NCBI GenBank assembly: GCA_017539865.1
Contig: JAFYCE010000036.1
Location: forward strand, 1-53,902
Origin: Alphaproteobacteria bacterium
GTDB taxonomy: Bacteria > Pseudomonadota > Alphaproteobacteria > CAAGCB01 > CAG-977
DNA: 53,902 bases
Reading direction: 5' to 3'
A model generated the notes under the pieces. That model was not told where the DNA came from. It did no database searches and saw nothing but the letters and a program-made list of their open reading frames with translations. Below are positions 16,895 to 25,406 of the stretch, piece after piece; positions within the stretch are counted from its first letter, which is position 1, and each line of letters opens with the position of its first letter. The position numbers were made by a program, and so were the translations under genes.

Positions 16895-17209
16895 ATGAAA
16901 AAAAAGTGTTTGCTTCCGGCGTTGTTGTTTTTTTTCATCGGAACGTTTTTAGAAACGGATCGGGTCGTCGATATGCGCGCTTACAGCCGGCAAAGGGGAT
17001 TTAAAGCGTATCAGGCCGGTCAAAACGGACGTGCCGCCGTTTCCGGAGCAATCGGGCGGAAGCAGTCGGGCGACTCTGCAATCGGAAAAAAAGAGGCGGC
17101 TGTTAAACCGGTTGAAAAAAAACAGTCTGTTTCCAAAGAGCAATCGGATCAAACGGACGAAATTCAACAGTATATAGAGGATAATCCGCAGGTCAGACCG
17201 GATATTTAA
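16895..17209 (+). CDS. Small exported protein with N-terminal VDMRAYSRQRG module
   Basis: The 104-residue product (ATG 16895, GGAG five bases upstream) has a hydrophobic N-terminal signal (CLLPALLFFFIGTF), directly followed by RVVDMRAYSRQRGFKAYQ. The rest is charged, Lys/Gln/Ser-rich and probably disordered, ending in a short acidic helix. I do not recognise the family. It is the first gene of a four-gene run of small exported proteins, 7 bases before the next. The VDMRAYSRQRG module is repeated in the next gene. An in-frame ATG at 16868 would place nine residues before the signal and is less likely. Confidence 0.7.
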   Translation: MKKKCLLPALLFFFIGTFLETDRVVDMRAYSRQRGFKAYQAGQNGRAAVSGAIGRKQSGDSAIGKKEAAVKPVEKKQSVSKEQSDQTDEIQQYIEDNPQVRPDI

Positions 17210-17308
17210 GTTTTAAATGAAACGTTTTTTACTTTTCTTTTTGATTTTTGTTTTCGCTGCCGGGCCGCTTCGCGCGCAAGTCGTCGATATGCGCGCTTAC
17301 AGCCGGCA
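16964..17308 (+). repeat. 29-bp direct repeat encoding VVDMRAYSR
   Basis: The 29 bases at 16964-16992 recur without change at 17280-17308, 316 bases apart, each encoding VDMRAYSR(Q) just after a signal peptide. The flanks differ. Identity at synonymous positions points to recent duplication or gene conversion of this module. Confidence 0.85.
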
Positions 17309-17606
17309 GAGAGGATATCGCCCTTATCAAAATTCCGTTCCCGTTCGCTCGGCCGTCATCCGGCGGAATGTTCCGCCCGTCATCGTTAAAAATGAGGAGG
17401 ACGCCTCTTTTATCGAACAGGAAATAAATCCGGAAAAACAGGAAAAAATCCGGCAGACCGGATTGAAAATATTTCAGAAAAAAGACGAAAATAAAGTCAT
17501 GAATTTTAATGTTGAAAATCCGGAGTTTCGGAAATTAAATAAGAAGCAGCAGCAGGATTTGATGAATCGTATCACATTTGAAAATGACGAATCGGGTGAA
17601 TTATGA
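17217..17606 (+). CDS. Small exported protein, second VDMRAYSRQRG copy
   Basis: The 129-residue product has a clear signal peptide (RFLLFFLIFVFAAGPLRA) and its mature N terminus is QVVDMRAYSRQRGYRPYQ, nearly the same as in the preceding gene. The C-terminal half is helical and charged, with NPEFRKLNKKQQQDLMNRI. There is no known domain. Its stop overlaps the next start by four bases (ATGA). Placement of the module right after the predicted cleavage site suggests it is exposed as the mature N terminus in the periplasm. Confidence 0.72.
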   Translation: MKRFLLFFLIFVFAAGPLRAQVVDMRAYSRQRGYRPYQNSVPVRSAVIRRNVPPVIVKNEEDASFIEQEINPEKQEKIRQTGLKIFQKKDENKVMNFNVENPEFRKLNKKQQQDLMNRITFENDESGEL

Positions 17607-18124
17607 AACGTGTACTTTTATTATTAGGACTTTTGTTTTGGTCGGAAAGCGCCGTCGCGGTTTGTTCCGGCGGTTTTGACGGAGCCGATTCCACTCTTTT
17701 AGGGTGTTCCGAAATGGGCGGTTTGGGCGATTTGGTTTATAAAAGGGACGACAACGGTCGGGTGCTGGGCAAAAGGAGCGAAGCCGAAATCAAATCCCAT
17801 CTGGTTTCCACTGTCGAGGAACGTTTGAAAGGTCGCGGCGTAACCATGAAGGATAAAAACGGAAAACCGTCCGTGACCGTTAATGATGACAACATCGTTT
17901 TTGATTTGTTCAATCAAAATGGCGATAAGGTTTTTACATACACGGTCGATTTGGAAAAAGGCCTTCCCGTCAATGAAAAGGACATTATTTCCTCTCGGGA
18001 GGCGTACGACACTAAAAAAGCGGAATCCGTAAGGGAGCGCAAAGACCGGATTGTCAGAATGCAGGCGTTGGCGGATAAGATCAAGGCTGAAGAAATTGAT
18101 AACAAGGCGGCGGCTAAAAAATGA
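17603..18124 (+). CDS. Exported protein of unknown function, 173 aa
   Basis: The product has a signal peptide (RVLLLLGLLFWSESAVA) cut before VCSGGFDGADSTLLGC, where two cysteines 16 residues apart could form a disulfide. A central region of alternating strands (PSVTVNDDNIVFDLFNQNGD, KVFTYTVDLEKG) is followed by a basic helical tail (ERKDRIVRMQALADKIKAEE). I do not recognise a family. It overlaps its upstream neighbour (ATGA) and its downstream neighbour by four bases, so the four proteins are probably made together. Confidence 0.7.
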   Translation: MKRVLLLLGLLFWSESAVAVCSGGFDGADSTLLGCSEMGGLGDLVYKRDDNGRVLGKRSEAEIKSHLVSTVEERLKGRGVTMKDKNGKPSVTVNDDNIVFDLFNQNGDKVFTYTVDLEKGLPVNEKDIISSREAYDTKKAESVRERKDRIVRMQALADKIKAEEIDNKAAAKK

Positions 18125-18465
18125 AATTGTTTTATATGATATTCGCGATTGTCGGTTTGTCCGCCTGTGCGGCCGGTAAAGTTTCCGATTCAAAACAGCC
18201 GTTGATGCTGGAGACGGCGATCAACAGTGATTTGTTGATTTTGAAAACGGACGATATCCGGATTGCGGAAGTGAAAGAAAAAAAGATTTCTTACGAATAT
18301 AATGATCAAAACATCAAATTGTCCCAGCTGGGCGACCATGCCCGTCGGTTTTGCGAAGGTCAGGGACGCGATACGATTTTGACGGATATGCGTTTGACCA
18401 ATCGCGAAGGATTCCGGCGCGCGACGTTTGAATGTCGTGATAAGCCGGTTTTGATCAAGCGTTAA
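18121..18465 (+). CDS. Small lipoprotein, 114 aa, last of the exported-protein operon
   Basis: The signal peptide ends in a lipobox (VGLSACAAG; cysteine at residue 17). The mature domain has two further cysteines (RRFCEGQG and TFECRDKP) that may form a disulfide, and a small alpha/beta appearance with LGDHARRFCEGQG as a helix. The family is unknown. It overlaps the previous gene by four bases. Its 3' end overlaps the convergent ribbon-helix-helix gene by 11 bases. Confidence 0.72.
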   Translation: MKLFYMIFAIVGLSACAAGKVSDSKQPLMLETAINSDLLILKTDDIRIAEVKEKKISYEYNDQNIKLSQLGDHARRFCEGQGRDTILTDMRLTNREGFRRATFECRDKPVLIKR

Positions 18466-18676
18466 AGCCGCTTTCTTCCATAACTGTTTTCAGAACGAAT
18501 ACACGCAGGGCGGAAGACAGGCCGCCCGTTCTGTCCGCGTCTATACGGGTAATCAGTTCGGCCGGAGTGGTTTCCCGCTTTACGGCGATTCGTTTCAGGG
18601 CGTCCCAGAATTCCGGTTCCAGAGAAACGCTGGTGCGATGTTCCGCAATCATGACGGAATGTTTGTCGATACTCAT
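18455..18676 (-). CDS. Ribbon-helix-helix domain protein, 73 aa
   Basis: The small protein begins its fold at HRTSVSLEPEFWDALKRIA, the beta-strand and first helix of the ribbon-helix-helix (RHH_4-like) DNA-binding fold. The second helix is TPAELITRID, and a C-terminal helix LRVFVLKTVMEE follows. It overlaps the fumarase gene by four bases. In many alphaproteobacteria such a gene lies near fumarase and sspB, so the order is conserved. Its target is unknown. No toxin gene accompanies it. Confidence 0.8.
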   Translation of the reverse strand: MSIDKHSVMIAEHRTSVSLEPEFWDALKRIAVKRETTPAELITRIDADRTGGLSSALRVFVLKTVMEESGFNA

Positions 18677-20238
18677 TTTTTCAAAATCCTTTTGTAGAAA
18701 TCGTTTCCTTTGTTATCGGTCAGCAAAAAAGCGGGAAAATCTTTGACGGTGATTTCCCAGACGGCTTCCATTCCCAAATCTTCAAAATCGATGCATCGGC
18801 ATTCCGTAATATAGCCGGCGGCGGTTTGCGCCGCGGCGCCGCCTAAAGTGCCTAAATAAAAACCGCCGTTATGACGGCAGGCCTGCGTCACGATATCCGA
18901 CCGGTTTCCTTTTGCCAGCATAATCAAGGAAGTCCCGTTCTTTTGCAGCAAATCGACATAGGAATCCATGCGGCCGGCGGTCGTCGGACCGAAAGATCCC
19001 GACGGCATATTGGCCGGTTTTTTTGCGGGGCCGGCATAATAAATCGGGTGATGTTTCAGATAGTCCGGCAAAGGTTTTCCCTGTTCCAGCATTTGTTTGA
19101 AACGGGCATGAGCGATATCGCGGGCGACAATCAGTTTTCCGTTCAGCAAAACGCGGTCGCCGACGGTCAACCTGTTCAAATCCGCCAACGTTTCCGCTAT
19201 GGGACGGTTTAAATCAAGGCTCAAGCCGGTTTCCGATAATTTGCTTTCTTTGATGTCGGGCAGGTAACGCGCCGGATCGGTTTCTAGCTGTTCCAGAAAA
19301 ACACCTTGCGGCGTGATTTTGCCCAGAATATTTCTGTCCGCCACACAGGAAACGCCGATGCCGACCGGCAGGGAGGCGCCGTGCCGCGGCAATCGAATCA
19401 AGCGGACATCCAGACAGAAATGTTTTCCGCCGAATTGCGCGCCCAGACCGTTTTGATTGATTTGTTGCAGCAGTTCCGATTCCAATGCCGTATCGCGCAG
19501 GCCGTTTTCCGAAGCGGGCAAAGCGTCCAGCGCTTTGGCGGAAGCCAGCTTGACGGTTTTCAGATTCATTTCCGCCGACAATCCGCCGATGACAACGGCC
19601 AGATGATAGGGCGGGCAGGCGGATACGCCGATTTGGGCGATCTTTTCTTTCAGGAAATCAAGCAAATCCGTTTTGTTCAATAAAGCGCGTGTTTGCTGGA
19701 ACAGGAAAGTTTTGTTCGCCGATCCGCCGCCTTTGGCGATAAACAAAAAGCGGTATTCGTCTCCTTTGACAACGGTCAGGTCGATTTGCGCGGGCAGGTT
19801 GTCGCCGCTGTTCTTTTCTTCAAAGACGGACAGAGGGATGTTCTGTGAATAGCGCAGGTTCAACGCCGTATAAGCTTTTTTGATTCCGCGGGACAGGGCT
19901 TCGGCTTCTTCGCCGTCCGTCAAGACCGAATGTCCTTTTTCACCGAAAACGATTGCCGTTCCGGTGTCCTGACATAAGGGCAGGACGCCGCCTGAAGCGA
20001 TGTTGGCGTTTTTTAAAAAATCCAATGCGGCGAAGCGTTCGTTTTCCGATGCTTCCTTGTCGTCAAAGACGGCGCGAATTTGTTGCAGATGCGCAGGGCG
20101 CAGAAAATGCGACACGTCTTTAAACGCTTCAAAGGCAAGCTCTTCGAAAACGGCGGCGGGAACCGACAAGCGGCCGTCTTTGTATTTTACGGCGGCGGTA
20201 TTGACGGGTCTGAAAGAAACCGGCGCGGGATACATCAT
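18673..20238 (-). CDS. fum: Class I fumarate hydratase
   Basis: This single-chain iron-sulfur fumarase (521 residues) interconverts fumarate and malate in the TCA cycle. The N-terminal part (PLCQDTGTAIVFGEKG, GLRDTALESELLQQI, SACPPYHLAVVIGG) carries candidate [4Fe-4S] cysteines. The C-terminal beta domain has VGDRVLLNGKLIVARDIAHAR, IYYAGPAKKP, GSFGPTTAGRMDSYVDLL and the last strands. Fumarases of this class are oxygen-sensitive. It starts three bases after sspB and overlaps the ribbon-helix-helix gene, so all three are probably co-transcribed. Confidence 0.94.
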   Translation of the reverse strand: MMYPAPVSFRPVNTAAVKYKDGRLSVPAAVFEELAFEAFKDVSHFLRPAHLQQIRAVFDDKEASENERFAALDFLKNANIASGGVLPLCQDTGTAIVFGEKGHSVLTDGEEAEALSRGIKKAYTALNLRYSQNIPLSVFEEKNSGDNLPAQIDLTVVKGDEYRFLFIAKGGGSANKTFLFQQTRALLNKTDLLDFLKEKIAQIGVSACPPYHLAVVIGGLSAEMNLKTVKLASAKALDALPASENGLRDTALESELLQQINQNGLGAQFGGKHFCLDVRLIRLPRHGASLPVGIGVSCVADRNILGKITPQGVFLEQLETDPARYLPDIKESKLSETGLSLDLNRPIAETLADLNRLTVGDRVLLNGKLIVARDIAHARFKQMLEQGKPLPDYLKHHPIYYAGPAKKPANMPSGSFGPTTAGRMDSYVDLLQKNGTSLIMLAKGNRSDIVTQACRHNGGFYLGTLGGAAAQTAAGYITECRCIDFEDLGMEAVWEITVKDFPAFLLTDNKGNDFYKRILKK

Positions 20239-20241
20239 TTT

Positions 20242-20682
20242 TTATTTCTTTTTGCGAAAGGCGCTGAGGCTGACAACGTTTTCCGAATTGATTTCCGGTT
20301 TGGCTTCTTTTTCCGGCTTTGGAGCGGCGGTCGGTTTTTCCGGTTTGAACGTGATGGCGAATTGCGCATACGGATCGGCAAAACGGGAAATGGCCGTATA
20401 GGGAACGGTAATATTTTCCAAAACATCGTTGAAGCTGAGCGTGACGGAGAATTTTTCCGCGTCAACGTCCAAATCGCTGTATTCGTGCTGCAAAACAATC
20501 GTCATTTCATCGGGATACGCGTTTTTCAATTTTTCGGATAGAATCACGTCGTTCCGGTCCGTCTGGAAGGTGATATAAAAATGATTGCCGTCCAATCCAT
20601 GCTTTTCCGCGGATTCCAAGGCGTCGTGGACGACGTGGAGCAGCGCTTTTTCAACCAGACGTTCATAAGAAATTTCGGTCAT
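20242..20682 (-). CDS. sspB: ClpXP adaptor SspB (alphaproteobacterial type)
   Basis: SspB binds the ssrA tag and hands tagged proteins to ClpXP. The 146-residue product has the SspB fold (HFYITFQTDRNDVILSEKLK; MTIVLQHEYSDLDV; FNDVLENITVPYTAISRFADP). A Pro/Lys/Glu-rich flexible linker leads to a C-terminal NVVSLSAFRKKK, the ClpX-binding tail. ATG 20682 is chosen because the fold starts there; an upstream in-frame ATG at 20763 would lie inside the tmRNA gene. The gene begins about 30 bases after the 3' end of ssrA. Confidence 0.93.
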   Translation of the reverse strand: MTEISYERLVEKALLHVVHDALESAEKHGLDGNHFYITFQTDRNDVILSEKLKNAYPDEMTIVLQHEYSDLDVDAEKFSVTLSFNDVLENITVPYTAISRFADPYAQFAITFKPEKPTAAPKPEKEAKPEINSENVVSLSAFRKKK

Positions 20683-20713
20683 CGGAGCATCCTTGAATTC
20701 AGAATAAAAATAA

Positions 20714-21005
20714 CGGGACACTTCTGTTGCTAGGCAAGTCCCCGCCCCACCCGAAGCGCTCAAGCCTCAGGGATTAAGTTCGGTCATCCGGCCGCATTAC
20801 GCAGCGAGAGCAACCTGAGTGCGATTATCATTCGCATTTAAAATTACAGCCCGATAACGGTGGTACAATACCGGAGGCAAACTTTACCTTTACTACGCGC
20901 GTCGATCCTGTTTCGTCCCCGTATGGTGGAGACGCCGGGTACCGCCCCCGGGTCCGCTACGCCTATTCCATAAAGCGTTTAGCATCATAGCCGGATCGCT
21001 CCGGC
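20714..21005 (-). ncRNA. ssrA: Two-piece (permuted) tmRNA
   Basis: On the minus strand the acceptor half comes first, with a T arm (CCGGG, loop GGCGGTA, CCCGG) and the 3' end CGTCTCCACCA at about 20936-20924. Three bases later the coding half begins with GGGGACG (20920-20914). These two strands pair over seven base pairs with a G-U at the third pair, the alanine identity element. The tag frame reads ANDNRTQVALAA and a TAA stop (GCG at about 20834). This order, CCA before the 5' end, is the circular permutation known from alphaproteobacteria. A hairpin at 20990-21005 opens the precursor and one at 20714-20744 followed by a T-rich run ends it. Ends are approximate. Confidence 0.95.
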
Positions 21006-21012
21006 AGGAAAG

Positions 21013-21041
21013 AATATAAGGCTTTAAAATGTTAAAAGCAA
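21013..21041 (-). promoter_or_regulatory. Promoter of ssrA
   Basis: On the minus strand TTGCTT (21041-21036) and TATATT (21018-21013) are 17 bases apart, which places the transcription start near 21006, just before the first tmRNA hairpin. Confidence 0.6.
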
Positions 21042-21093
21042 GAATTTCAAAAAAGATTGCGCTTGTTTTAGGCGGGAAAGTTATTTAACCTTT

Positions 21094-21358
21094 TGTTTAT
21101 CTGCTTTCGGTAATTGTGCCGGAAGCAAACAGAGCCTGAAAAAGACAGGTTCGGAGCCGTCAGAAGCTCTTTCCACAGCGGTGTTTGATATGAACGCCGT
21201 AATCCGTTTTACGTATGGCAAAACGGAATTATATCCCCGATTTCCTTATGGGTCGGGGAGGTTTTGACGTATGTTCAGAAGCCTTTTCGGCTTTAAAGGT
21301 CAAAGCGTCATCTCTGTGGAAATGATTCTGAACTCTCCGACCGCCTGATTTCAGGCGG
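21094..21358 (+). ncRNA. Candidate structured RNA or long leader, class unknown
   Basis: The 385 bases between ssrA and the next gene hold no plausible protein gene but many complementary segments. A first hairpin pairs 21103-21110 with 21119-21126, extended by 21094-21098 with 21127-21131. A second pairs 21133-21138 with 21146-21151. A long nested helix pairs 21151-21156 with 21335-21340, 21160-21165 with 21326-21331 and 21170-21178 with 21314-21322. It encloses hairpins at 21179-21199, 21203-21227, 21235-21258 and 21265-21310. A 7-bp GC-rich hairpin (21341-21358) ends it, just before the ribosome site of the following gene. Segment 21273-21280 can compete for 21326-21333, so two states are possible. 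It matches no RNA class I can name. Confidence 0.5.
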
Positions 21359-21375
21359 TTACAGGGAGTTTTTGC

Positions 21376-24300
21376 ATGGATAATATCGTTGCTGAATATG
21401 TTGCCGCTTTAAACAATCGCTATAAAACGGGATATGCTCAGGAACATACTTATCGAACAGCTTTACAAAACCTGTTTGAACAAGTCATGACTGACGTTCA
21501 GGCGATTAACGAACCGACGCACATGCGTTGCGGCGCGCCTGATTTTATGGTGATGCGGCGTGGCGTTCCGTTCGGGTTCGCCGAAGCCAAAGATGTCGAT
21601 AAAGACTTGGATTCCGCAGAGTACACAGAACAATTCACCCGTTACCGCAACAGTTTGAATAATCTGATAATTACCAACTATCTGGAATTTCGTTTTTATC
21701 GTGACGGCGAAGAAGTCGCCCGCGTCCGTCCCGCACGGCTAGAAAGTGGAAAAATCATCGGCAACACTGACGAATACGAAGCTTTTTTGCGCTTACTGAA
21801 CAGTTTTGAAATTTACGACGGCATAACGATCCGATCCGCAGCAAAACTGACGAAAATCATGGCGGGAAAAGCCAATCTGCTGGCCGATGTCATTAAGCGG
21901 GCTTTGCACGGCAAAGATGATTCATATGCCAACAAGACGCTGCGGGAACAATATCAGGCTTTTCAAAAGGTTTTGATTTCCAATCTGTCAAACGATGAAT
22001 TCGCCGATGTTTATGCCCAGACAATTGCTTACGGACTGTTCGCAGGACGGCTGAACACGGAGAATCCCGCCGGTTTTTCTCGGGCAAAGGCGGGAGAATG
22101 CATCCCTCGTCAAAACCGTTTTTTGCGCAACTTGTTTAATTATATTGCCGGCAACGAAATTGACGACAGAATTAAATGGATTGTTGATGATCTGGCACGC
22201 GTTTTCGCCGTTGCGGATTTATCCTCCGTTTTAAAAAACTACGGGAAAGCGACGGCAACTCACGATCCGCTGGTTCATTTTTATGAAACGTTTTTAAGCG
22301 AATACAATCACGAAGAACGCAAACTGCGCGGCGTGTGGTACACACCGCAGCCCGTCGTGAATTTCATCGTGCGGGCGGTGGACGATTTATTGAAAACGGA
22401 ATTCGGATTGTCTGACGGATTAGCGGATGATTCGAAATTTTTTCATACGATCACAAACGCCAGATACGGTGACAGGAAAACAGGCAAACGTTCCTCAACA
22501 ATTTCCAAAGAGGAATACCGCGTTCAAATCCTTGATCCCGCAACGGGAACGGGGACTTTTTTGGCTGAAATCGTGCGGCAGGTGCATGAAAAATTTATAA
22601 ACAATCAGGGAATGTGGCCGGGGTATGTCGAAGAATGTTTGTTGCCGCGTCTGAATGGGTTTGAATTGCTGATGGCGTCCTATGCCATGGCGCACCTGAA
22701 ACTGGATTGGACTCTTAAAGAAACGGGGTATGAAGCCAAAAACGACAGCCGTTTGCAGATTTATCTGACGGATAGTTTGCAGGAAGCCCATCCCGATGCG
22801 GGAACAATGTTTGCATCGTGGTTGTCGAATGAATCGCAGGAGGCTGACAGGGTAAAACGTGAAACGCCGATTATGGTCGTTCTGGGCAATCCTCCGTATA
22901 ACGGTGAAAGTCAGAATAACGGCGAATGGATCAGAAATCTGATTGAGGTTTATAAGCGGGAACCATCGGGCGGAGCATTGCAGGAACGCAATCCGAAATG
23001 GCTGAATGACGATTATGTCAAGTTTATCCGCTACGCCGAACATTATGTCGAACAGAACAACAGCGGGATTTTGGCGTACATCAGCAATCATTCTTTTCTG
23101 GATAATCCGACGTTTCGCGGTATGCGGGCGCATTTGTTGCGTACGTTCGATAAAATTTTTGTTCTTGATTTGCACGGGAATTATAAAAAGAAAGAAACGT
23201 GTCCCGACGGTTCGCCGGACGAAAACGTGTTTGATATTCAGCAAGGCGTTTCGATCAGTCTGTTTGTTAAAACTGGTAAAAAGGAAAGAGGAACTTTTGC
23301 GGAAGTCCGTCATGCCGAATTGTTCGGAAAGCGGGAGGATAAATACGCTTTTTTGGCGGAAAGATCTCTGTCGGATATTCAGTTTCAAAAAATCGAAAAC
23401 AGACCGCCGTATTATTTCTTTGTTCCGAAAGATTTTTCAAACGCCGATGAATACGATAAAGGATTTTCTTTAACCGAATTATTCTCTGTCAACAGCGTTG
23501 GCATTGTAACGGCTGACGATAAAACGTTGATTGACGATGCCAAGTCCGTTTTGATTGATAAAGTGGAACGGAAGTTTGAATTTTTGGCAGATAAAACTAA
23601 AATTCAGAAAATATCCTACCGTCCGTTTGATAACAGGTTTGTTTATTATGACGGGGAGATACTGGAACGGCCGCGGGAACAAATCATGCGTAACTTTATC
23701 GGTCGGGAAAATATCGGACTGGTTGTATCGAAACAGGTGAAGGCCTTTGAGGAGTGGCATCACGTTTTCATCACGGACGGGATATTCGAGTCCTGTATCG
23801 TTTCAAATAAAACAAGCGAGATTTCATACGGATTTCCTCTTTATACGTTCGATCCGCTTGACGGGACGCGGCGGGTGAATTTCAATGGCAAAATCGTTCG
23901 GAAAATCCAAAAAGCGGCGGGGAAGAAAATCTCGGAAACCGATGTTTTCGATTACATTTACGCCGTTCTGCATATTCCCGAATACCGTAAAAAATACGCG
24001 GACTTCCTGAAGACCGACTTTCCGAAAATTCCTTATCCCGAAAATGCGAAAGAGTTTAATCGATTGTCTGGAATCGGCGGAAGATTACGGGAAATCCATC
24101 TGTTGCAGGGCGATGAAACGGTCGCCCGCAATGTGTCCTTCCCTGTTACGGGCGATAATGTCATTGAAAAGATTTCTTATCAGAACGGGCGGGTTTATAT
24201 CAACAAAACGCAATACTTCGACAACGTGCCGTCCGCCGTTTGGGATTTCTTTATCGGCGGGTATCAGCCGGCGCAAAAATGGCTGAAAGACAGAAAAGGA

Positions 24301-24393
24301 ATGACATTGGATTATACGGATATCCGTCATTATCAGAAAATCGTCGCCGCTTTGATTCAAACGGATGAAATCATGCAAAAGGAATTAAGATAA
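21376..24393 (+). CDS. Single-chain type IIG/ISP-like restriction-modification enzyme
   Basis: The 1005-residue protein combines an N-terminal PD-(D/E)xK nuclease (PDFMVM with Asp56, then FAEAK with Glu70 and Lys72), a helical connector, and an N6-adenine methyltransferase. Motif I (DPATGTGTF) is near residue 386 and motif IV (NPPYNG) near 503. A large C-terminal region follows that should hold the target-recognition domain. Type ISP enzymes carry a helicase between nuclease and methylase; here none is seen, so the plan is closer to type IIG. Both activities would come from one chain, cutting unmodified foreign DNA. AGGGAG precedes the ATG by 7 bases, directly after the structured RNA. Confidence 0.88.
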   Translation: MDNIVAEYVAALNNRYKTGYAQEHTYRTALQNLFEQVMTDVQAINEPTHMRCGAPDFMVMRRGVPFGFAEAKDVDKDLDSAEYTEQFTRYRNSLNNLIITNYLEFRFYRDGEEVARVRPARLESGKIIGNTDEYEAFLRLLNSFEIYDGITIRSAAKLTKIMAGKANLLADVIKRALHGKDDSYANKTLREQYQAFQKVLISNLSNDEFADVYAQTIAYGLFAGRLNTENPAGFSRAKAGECIPRQNRFLRNLFNYIAGNEIDDRIKWIVDDLARVFAVADLSSVLKNYGKATATHDPLVHFYETFLSEYNHEERKLRGVWYTPQPVVNFIVRAVDDLLKTEFGLSDGLADDSKFFHTITNARYGDRKTGKRSSTISKEEYRVQILDPATGTGTFLAEIVRQVHEKFINNQGMWPGYVEECLLPRLNGFELLMASYAMAHLKLDWTLKETGYEAKNDSRLQIYLTDSLQEAHPDAGTMFASWLSNESQEADRVKRETPIMVVLGNPPYNGESQNNGEWIRNLIEVYKREPSGGALQERNPKWLNDDYVKFIRYAEHYVEQNNSGILAYISNHSFLDNPTFRGMRAHLLRTFDKIFVLDLHGNYKKKETCPDGSPDENVFDIQQGVSISLFVKTGKKERGTFAEVRHAELFGKREDKYAFLAERSLSDIQFQKIENRPPYYFFVPKDFSNADEYDKGFSLTELFSVNSVGIVTADDKTLIDDAKSVLIDKVERKFEFLADKTKIQKISYRPFDNRFVYYDGEILERPREQIMRNFIGRENIGLVVSKQVKAFEEWHHVFITDGIFESCIVSNKTSEISYGFPLYTFDPLDGTRRVNFNGKIVRKIQKAAGKKISETDVFDYIYAVLHIPEYRKKYADFLKTDFPKIPYPENAKEFNRLSGIGGRLREIHLLQGDETVARNVSFPVTGDNVIEKISYQNGRVYINKTQYFDNVPSAVWDFFIGGYQPAQKWLKDRKGMTLDYTDIRHYQKIVAALIQTDEIMQKELR

Positions 24394-24465
24394 AGACGCT
24401 TGCGTCCTAAGCGTTCGTGCTTTAAACTGCCGACAGTCTTTATTTCTTTCAGCAGAGGTTTTTTT

Positions 24466-25404
24466 ATGGAACTGACAGAAAGCCAAAAACAGGAAATCGA
24501 AGAGTTGACATCCGCCGCTTATACGACAAAGCGTCCGACCGTTCCCGCTTTCGAAGAAATCCTGTATAAACCGTTTCCCGTATTGGATCACGGATTTGTT
24601 CGCGTCATCGACTATATGGGCGATGACTCCGCTATCGTTCAGGCGGCGCGCGTGTCTTACGGACGCGGGACGAAGCAGACGTCGCAGGATAAGGGATTGA
24701 TCAATTACCTGATGCGCCATCGCCATACGTCGCCGTTCGAAATGTGCGAAATCAAATTGCACGTGAAGTTGCCGATTTTTGTCGCCCGTCACTGGGTACG
24801 TCACAGAACGGCCAGCATCAACGAATATTCCGCGCGTTATTCGATTCTCGACCGTGAATTCTATTTCCCGAAATTCGAAGACATGGCGGCGCAGTCGACG
24901 CAGAATCATCAGGGCCGCGGCGAAACGCTTTCCATGGCCGAAGCCGAAAAAGTGTTCGAAATTTTAAAGGCGGATGCGGCAAAATGCTATGACGACTATG
25001 AATATATGCTGAACGAAAATCCGGACGGCACGCGCAAGGACGAAAACCGTAAAGGGCTGGCCAGAGAATTGGCGCGCATGAATTTGCCGGTCAGCATCTA
25101 TACGCAATGGTACTGGAAAACGGATTTGCATAACTTATTTCATTTCTTGTCTTTGCGCGCGGAATCGCATGCGCAGAAGGAAATCCGCGATTATGCAAAC
25201 GTTATTCTGGATATGTGCCGCAAGTGGGTGCCTCTGGCGACGGAAGCTTTTGAACAGCATTGTTTGGGCGGGACTCATCTGTCCCGAAAGGGGCTGGATG
25301 TCGTACAGCGTATGCTCAAAGGCGAAAAAGTCACCCGTGAAGACTCCGGCCTGATGAAAGGCGAATGGAACGAGCTGATGGCCGCTTTGGAAATTGAGGA
25401 ATAA
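24466..25404 (+). CDS. thyX: Flavin-dependent thymidylate synthase ThyX
   Basis: ThyX makes dTMP from dUMP with FAD and methylene-tetrahydrofolate. The 312-residue protein holds the signature [15 protein letters not shown] near residue 112 and the second substrate-binding region [38 protein letters not shown] lies in the C-terminal half. ATG 24466 has an AGAGG site and starts the normal N terminus; an upstream in-frame ATG at 24400 adds a non-conserved stretch. It precedes hflK by two bases. Confidence 0.95.
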   Translation: MELTESQKQEIEELTSAAYTTKRPTVPAFEEILYKPFPVLDHGFVRVIDYMGDDSAIVQAARVSYGRGTKQTSQDKGLINYLMRHRHTSPFEMCEIKLHVKLPIFVARHWVRHRTASINEYSARYSILDREFYFPKFEDMAAQSTQNHQGRGETLSMAEAEKVFEILKADAAKCYDDYEYMLNENPDGTRKDENRKGLARELARMNLPVSIYTQWYWKTDLHNLFHFLSLRAESHAQKEIRDYANVILDMCRKWVPLATEAFEQHCLGGTHLSRKGLDVVQRMLKGEKVTREDSGLMKGEWNELMAALEIEE

Positions 25405-25406
25405 AA

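Noticed and set aside
21094..21358. RNase P RNA, 6S RNA or a retron RNA
   Set aside because: The conserved RNase P core is absent. The fold has several hairpins, unlike the long 6S helix. No reverse transcriptase lies nearby.
22495..23388. A 297-codon open frame opposite the nuclease-methyltransferase
   Set aside because: Antisense of conserved methylase motifs, so the frame is a by-product of codon use.
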